From contig NZ_MJIE01000001.1 of the NCBI RefSeq assembly GCF_001940235.1, forward strand, positions 2,170,001 through 2,234,000: a stretch of 64,000 nt of DNA. The letters are read 5' to 3'. Positions 59,915-64,000 of the stretch are shown here, piece by piece. The position numbers and the translations under genes were made by a program. The notes under the pieces are model-generated. The model searched no databases. It was not told the origin of the DNA and was given only the letters and a program-made list of their open reading frames with translations. The stretch comes from Hornefia porci. Lineage in GTDB: Bacteria; Bacillota; Clostridia; Peptostreptococcales; Anaerovoracaceae. The number at the start of each line of letters is the position of its first letter. The first letter of the stretch is position 1.

Positions 59915-61471
59915 ATGAAAAGCAAATTGAACATTGATCCTAAAATGGTCGACAGCGCGCGTCAGCACGCCGCTAATGTGGCCAGGGACATGCAGGAATT
60001 CATCGACGTACATACGACAGTAAGTACGGAGAGAACCGTCCTGAGACTGCTGGGGGTGGACGGCATTGACGATGTCGAGACGCCGCTTCCGAATGTCATT
60101 GTGGAGCAGATCCAGGCGGCCGGCGGCCTCCCGCGCGGCGCTGCGTACTGGATGGGCAACGCAATGATTCAGACGGGACTGCAGCCCCAGGAGATCGCGG
60201 AAAAGGTGGGAGCCGGTGAGCTGGATATCACCAAGCTTGACACAGCTTCTGCGAAAGAGGCGGAAGAGGCGATTATGCCTATCGTGCACGCTTCCCTGAA
60301 GAGAATCAAGGCACAGACCGCCAAGAGAAACGAATATATTGAACGTCTGGGCGAAGGCAGCAGACCGTATCTGTACGTTATCGTCGCGACCGGAAACATC
60401 TATGAGGACGTTGTCCAGGCGAAGGCTGCGGCGAGGCAGGGCGCGGACATCATCGCTGTAATCAGAACCACAGCGCAGTCCCTGCTGGATTACGTACCTT
60501 ACGGACCGACCACAGAAGGATTCGGAGGAACCTACGCGACGCAGGAGAACTTCCGCATCATGAGAAAGGCACTGGATGAAGTCGGAGAGGAAGTCGGCAG
60601 ATACATCCGTCTGTGCAACTATTCTTCCGGTATGTGCATGCCGGAAATCGCGGCCATGGGCGCCATCGAGAGACTGGACGTCATGCTGAACGACGCGATT
60701 TACGGAATCCTGTTCCGTGACATCAATATGCAGAGAACCATCGTTGACCAGTATTTCAGCCGTGTAATCATCGGCTACTGCGGAATCATCTTCAATTCCG
60801 GAGAGGACAACTATCTGACCACCGATGACGCGTTTGAGGCGGCGCATACCGTCACAGCGTCTCAATTCATCAATGAGCAGTTTGCGGTTCTTGCCAACAT
60901 CCCGGAGGAGCAGATGGGACTCGGCCACGCCTTCGAGATGGATCCGATGATGGAGGACGGTTTCCTGTACGAGCTGGCGCAGGCTGTTATGGCCAAGGAG
61001 ATTTTCCCGAACGCGAGCCTCAAGTACATGCCGCCGACAAAGTTCATGACCGGAAATATTTTCCGCGGACATATTCAGGACGCGCTGTTCAACCTGGTTT
61101 CCATCTGGAGCGGACAGTCGCTGCAGCTCCTCGGTATGATGACCGAGGCGATTCTGACGCCGCATATGCAGGACCGGTACCTGTCCATTGAGAACGCTCA
61201 GTACATCTTCAACAACGCCAGACACATCGGCGACGAGGTGGAGTTCAAGAAGGATGGCATCATCCAGAAGAGAGCTCAGCTCGTTCTGTCCAAGGCTAAC
61301 GACCTGCTGGCGGAGGTTGAGAAGGACGGCCTGTTCTCGACAATCGAACAGGGTAAATTCGGCGGAGTCAAAAGACCTAAGGATGGCGGACACGGACTGG
61401 ACGGCGTCTGCTCGAAGGACGACCAGTACTTCAATCCGTTCATTCCTCTGATGAAAGAAGGTGCAGAATAA
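59915..61471 (+). CDS. kamD: Lysine 5,6-aminomutase alpha subunit
   Basis: The protein has 518 residues, the standard length. It is the large TIM-barrel subunit of the adenosylcobalamin- and PLP-dependent aminomutase that moves the terminal amino group of D-lysine or L-beta-lysine. Segments include IQAAGGLPRGAAYWMGNAMI, IVATGNIYEDVVQAKAAARQ, QSLLDYVPYGPTTEGFGGTY and MGLGHAFEMDPMMEDGFLYE. TAAGGAGAT precedes the ATG, and the stop overlaps the kamE start (TAATG). Confidence 0.96.
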   Translation: MKSKLNIDPKMVDSARQHAANVARDMQEFIDVHTTVSTERTVLRLLGVDGIDDVETPLPNVIVEQIQAAGGLPRGAAYWMGNAMIQTGLQPQEIAEKVGAGELDITKLDTASAKEAEEAIMPIVHASLKRIKAQTAKRNEYIERLGEGSRPYLYVIVATGNIYEDVVQAKAAARQGADIIAVIRTTAQSLLDYVPYGPTTEGFGGTYATQENFRIMRKALDEVGEEVGRYIRLCNYSSGMCMPEIAAMGAIERLDVMLNDAIYGILFRDINMQRTIVDQYFSRVIIGYCGIIFNSGEDNYLTTDDAFEAAHTVTASQFINEQFAVLANIPEEQMGLGHAFEMDPMMEDGFLYELAQAVMAKEIFPNASLKYMPPTKFMTGNIFRGHIQDALFNLVSIWSGQSLQLLGMMTEAILTPHMQDRYLSIENAQYIFNNARHIGDEVEFKKDGIIQKRAQLVLSKANDLLAEVEKDGLFSTIEQGKFGGVKRPKDGGHGLDGVCSKDDQYFNPFIPLMKEGAE

Positions 61472-62271
61472 TGGCAGATAAGAATTGTGCTGCGGCAATT
61501 GCTCAGGTTGATCTGACCAAGGTCAAGCCTTACGGCGATACCCTGAACGACGGCTATATGGAACTCGCTTTTACTCTCCCGGTACCATACGGCGAAGAGG
61601 CAGAGGAAGCTGCCAAGCAGTATGTGGTCAAGATGGGCATGGAGGAACCGAACGTAACCTACTACCATGAACTCTGTCCGGGATATACATTCTTTGTTGT
61701 ATACGCAAAGAGCACGCATACCGTTGACTTCACGAAGATCAAGGTCAAGAAGGTGGACGTCGAGGTGCTGGATCGTGTGGAGTGCGGCAAATGGATCGAG
61801 GAAAATGTCGGCAGAGACATCGTCGTCGTCGGCGCCTCCATCGAATCCGACGCGCATACTGTCGGCATCGACGCGATCATTCAGATGAAGGGCTTCCACG
61901 GACATTTCGGTCTGGAGCGTTTCAAGAATGTGGTCGCCTACAACATGGGTTCTCAGGTTCCCTGCGAGCAGCTGCTTGCAAAGGCCAGAGAGGTGAACGC
62001 GGATGCGATTCTGGTTTCGCAGACGGTTACACAGAAAGACATTCACATCAAGCAGCTGACCCAGATGATCGAGCTGGTCGAGGCAGAAGGCCTCAGAGAC
62101 AAGCTGATCTGCACCTGCGGCGGACCGAGAATCTCTCATGAGCTGGCACAGGAGCTTGGATATGACGCCGGATTCGGACCGGGTAAATATGCAGAGCATG
62201 TAATGTCCTTCATCATGGAAGAAGTCGTGAAGCGCGGCTGGCAGAAGAAACCGAAAATCGAGGACAGATAA
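61471..62271 (+). CDS. kamE: Lysine 5,6-aminomutase beta subunit
   Basis: The protein has 266 residues. It has the B12-binding Rossmann domain with the base-off motif DAHTVGIDAI (DxHxxG, about residue 127). A nearby Lys in IQMKGFHGHFG (about residue 140) is probably the PLP-carrying lysine. VSQTVTQKDIHIKQL and CTCGGPRISHELAQELGYDA complete the cobalamin fold. It pairs with KamD. GAAAGAAGG lies upstream, and a strong terminator follows. Confidence 0.95.
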   Translation: MADKNCAAAIAQVDLTKVKPYGDTLNDGYMELAFTLPVPYGEEAEEAAKQYVVKMGMEEPNVTYYHELCPGYTFFVVYAKSTHTVDFTKIKVKKVDVEVLDRVECGKWIEENVGRDIVVVGASIESDAHTVGIDAIIQMKGFHGHFGLERFKNVVAYNMGSQVPCEQLLAKAREVNADAILVSQTVTQKDIHIKQLTQMIELVEAEGLRDKLICTCGGPRISHELAQELGYDAGFGPGKYAEHVMSFIMEEVVKRGWQKKPKIEDR

Positions 62272-62301
62272 CACATATTGTGTTAAGAAATGAACAAAAC
62301 A

Positions 62302-62339
62302 ACGTAAGCGTTGAAATTTAGCGGTTTCGACGCTTACGT
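62302..62339 (+). terminator. Terminator of the kam operon
   Basis: ACGTAAGCGT (62302-62311) pairs with ACGCTTACGT (62330-62339), with an inner GAAA/TTTC extension, followed by CATGTTTTG. Confidence 0.75.
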
Positions 62340-62356
62340 CATGTTTTGATAAATTG

Positions 62357-62385
62357 TTGACAATTCATATCTCCGAGACTATAAT
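62357..62385 (+). promoter_or_regulatory. Consensus sigma-A promoter for the AtoE-type gene
   Basis: TTGACA (62357-62362), exactly 17 bases, TATAAT (62380-62385): a full consensus match. The leader then contains a GCAGCAG/CTGCTGC hairpin (about 62391-62409). Confidence 0.85.
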
Positions 62386-62457
62386 GTAGTTGCAGCAGGG
62401 AACTGCTGCGGGAAGAATTTTTATTATTGACTTATTATAGTTATAAGGAGAAATGAG

Positions 62458-63828
62458 ATGTTCAAGAAATTAACTGACGGCTGCGTTCACCTGGTGAACC
62501 GCTATCTGCCGGACCCGTTCATTTTCTGTATTATCCTGACGATCGTCGTGTTCATCGGCGCATTGCCGGCGACGCACGCCGGCGTCATCGCCGTGATTAA
62601 CGCATGGGGCGTGGGAGTATGGAATCTGCTGGCGTTCTCGATGCAGATGGTTCTGGTTCTGGTACTGGGCAGCGCATTCGCGAATGCGCCGGCGATCAAG
62701 AAGCTGATTGCCAGAATCGCGAGTATTGCCAAGACGCCGGTACAGGCGATTATCGTTGTTACGTTTTTCTCGTTGCTGGCCTGCTGGCTGAACTGGGGAT
62801 TCGGCTTGGTTGTCGGAGCTATTCTGGCCAAGGAGCTGGCGAGACAGATCAAGGGAGTCGATTACAGACTGCTGATTGCCTCAGCCTATTCGGGCTTTGT
62901 CGTATGGCACGCCGGAATTTCCGGATCGATTCCGCTTGCGCTGGCGACTCCGGACGCACCGGGAGCACCTGGCGCTCTGGCGACGGCTACCGGAGGGGCG
63001 GTAACTCATATCATTTCCACATCGCAGACGATCTTTGCGCCGTGGAATCTGATCTGCTGCCTGATCATTCTGGTATGTCTGCCGTTCATCAACGCGAAGA
63101 TGCACCCGGCTCCGGGAGAGGCGATCACCGTTGACCCGAAGCTGCTTGCCGAGGCGCAGATCGAATACGCCGCACCGGTGACCCCGGCTGAGAAAATGGA
63201 GAACAGCGTAACCTGCTCGGCGATTATCGCGATCGCGGGACTGGTTTATCTGGTTTACTATTTCGCGACCTCAGGGTTCAACCTGTCGCTGAATATCGTA
63301 AACTTCATTTTCCTGATCCTGGGAATTATCTTCCACAAGACGCCGATCGGATATGTGAGGGCGATTGCGGATTCCGCGAAGGGCGCTGCGGGCATCATCC
63401 TTCAGTTCCCGTTCTATGCAGGCATCATGGGAATGATGACCTTCGCTCCGGAAGGCGGAACTTCTCTGGCGGGCGTGATCAGTAATTTCTTCGTATCGAT
63501 TTCGAACAATGTGACGTTCCCGCTGTTCACATTCCTGTCCGCAGGAATCGTAAACTTCTTTGTACCCTCCGGCGGAGGCCAGTGGGCGGTACAGGGACCG
63601 ATCATGATGCCGGCCGGACTGAAGCTGGGCGTCGATCCGAGCATTACCGGAATGGCCATTGCCTGGGGTGATGCGTGGACCAATATGATCCAGCCGTTCT
63701 GGGCACTGCCGGCACTGGGAATTGCAGGACTTTCGGCAAGAGATATTATGGGATATTGCTTGATAACATTGTTCTTTGTTGGTATAGTAGTATGTGGAGG
63801 TTTCGTAGTTGTAGGATTGATGGCCTAA
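62458..63828 (+). CDS. atoE: Short-chain fatty acid transporter (AtoE family)
   Basis: The protein has 456 residues with about 11-12 helices. Family motifs are VNRYLPDPFIFCIILTIVVF at the N-terminus, LLACWLNWGFGLVVGAILAK, SAYSGFVVWHAGISGSIPLA and FFVPSGGGQWAVQGPIMMPA. The protein is an AtoE/DUF-type short-chain fatty acid uniporter, here likely for butyrate, acetate or acetoacetate produced in lysine fermentation. ATAAGGAGAAATGAG precedes the ATG. It has its own strong promoter and is 71 bases upstream of the CoA-transferase gene. Confidence 0.9.
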   Translation: MFKKLTDGCVHLVNRYLPDPFIFCIILTIVVFIGALPATHAGVIAVINAWGVGVWNLLAFSMQMVLVLVLGSAFANAPAIKKLIARIASIAKTPVQAIIVVTFFSLLACWLNWGFGLVVGAILAKELARQIKGVDYRLLIASAYSGFVVWHAGISGSIPLALATPDAPGAPGALATATGGAVTHIISTSQTIFAPWNLICCLIILVCLPFINAKMHPAPGEAITVDPKLLAEAQIEYAAPVTPAEKMENSVTCSAIIAIAGLVYLVYYFATSGFNLSLNIVNFIFLILGIIFHKTPIGYVRAIADSAKGAAGIILQFPFYAGIMGMMTFAPEGGTSLAGVISNFFVSISNNVTFPLFTFLSAGIVNFFVPSGGGQWAVQGPIMMPAGLKLGVDPSITGMAIAWGDAWTNMIQPFWALPALGIAGLSARDIMGYCLITLFFVGIVVCGGFVVVGLMA

Positions 63829-63899
63829 CGTTTTCGTGAAGCCGGAGATCCTGAGGAAACGGCCTTCCATGACTAAAATTTATAGAAAGGTGATTTATT

Positions 63900-64000
63900 A
63901 TGATTGACAAAGTAATTACTGCCGATGAAGCAGTTGCTGGCGTTAAAGACGGTATGACCATCATGATCGGTGGCTTCCTCGGAACAGGTTCCCCGGAAAT
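63900..64000 (+). CDS. atoD: CoA-transferase alpha subunit (AtoD-like), 5' part
   Basis: The first 33 codons are visible before the window ends. KVITADEAVAGVKDGMTIMI followed by GGFLGTGSPE is the N-terminus of family I CoA-transferase alpha subunits (GG-x-x-GxG-x-P CoA-binding loop). In lysine fermenters this is butyryl-CoA:acetoacetate CoA-transferase, which regenerates acetoacetyl-CoA. GAAAGGTGAT precedes ATG 63900. The beta subunit and kce are presumably outside the window. Confidence 0.85.
   Translation, partial: MIDKVITADEAVAGVKDGMTIMIGGFLGTGSPE

Overview
The window looks like a chromosomal segment of an anaerobic, amino-acid-fermenting member of the Clostridia. An Anaerovoracaceae / Family XIII type organism is my guess, from gene content only. 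The supporting markers are a Clostridia-order Rnf operon (rnfCDGEAB), a lysine-fermentation gene cluster (kal, kdd, kamA-E and the start of a CoA-transferase), a coenzyme-B12-dependent ribonucleotide reductase, and a SCIFF RiPP precursor with its radical-SAM maturase. Shine-Dalgarno sites are strong, and several genes use TTG or GTG starts. The core genes have moderately high GC. I saw no rRNA or tRNA genes and no CRISPR array.

Layout. 0-13 kb: a zinc-ribbon membrane-anchored protein, a UPF0182 membrane protein, a glutamine synthetase-like enzyme, serS, a TIGR00300/ornithine-cyclodeaminase-like protein, cardiolipin synthase and an Orn/Lys/Arg-decarboxylase-like PLP enzyme. 13-22 kb: the Rnf complex, then a DUF308 protein, aminopeptidase P, and a Gx-transporter/NusG_II pair divergent from apbE. 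ApbE is the flavin transferase expected to flavinylate RnfD/RnfG. 23-30 kb: two FtsX-type ABC transporters, a MocR-type regulator whose expected PLP lysine is serine, and an ECF S component. 30-35 kb: an AT-rich accessory island with truncated genes, small membrane proteins and structured dispersed repeats. 35-45 kb: nrdJ, prepilin peptidase, truA, dCMP deaminase, a WecA/TagO-type transferase, mtnA, a DMT transporter, scpA, scpB and a CpXC protein. 45-48.5 kb: a second accessory patch with a decayed ORF, a complete IS1634-family element flanked by a perfect 70-bp duplication, a Fic remnant, and repeats shared with the first island. 48.5-51.4 kb: a low-molecular-weight phosphatase, SCIFF peptide, SCIFF maturase and RluB. 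51.6-64 kb: lysine fermentation.

How the genes work together. KamA makes beta-lysine from lysine. KamDE, maintained by the KamB/KamC reactivase, makes 3,5-diaminohexanoate, and Kdd oxidises it. The cleavage enzyme Kce is not in the window. Kal deaminates 3-aminobutyryl-CoA, and AtoD with AtoE handle CoA transfer and short-chain acids. Rnf would turn reduced ferredoxin from this fermentation into an ion gradient.

The most striking object is the regulator at 52131-54209. Its N-terminal half is a diverged copy of Kdd, the pathway enzyme encoded next to it. It is fused to an AAA+/Fis regulator whose sigma-54 contact motif (GAFTGA) is replaced, as in TyrR. A TyrR-geometry palindrome lies upstream of a sigma-A-type promoter for kdd, and a weaker version lies at the regulator's own promoter. 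This suggests a substrate sensor built from the pathway enzyme.
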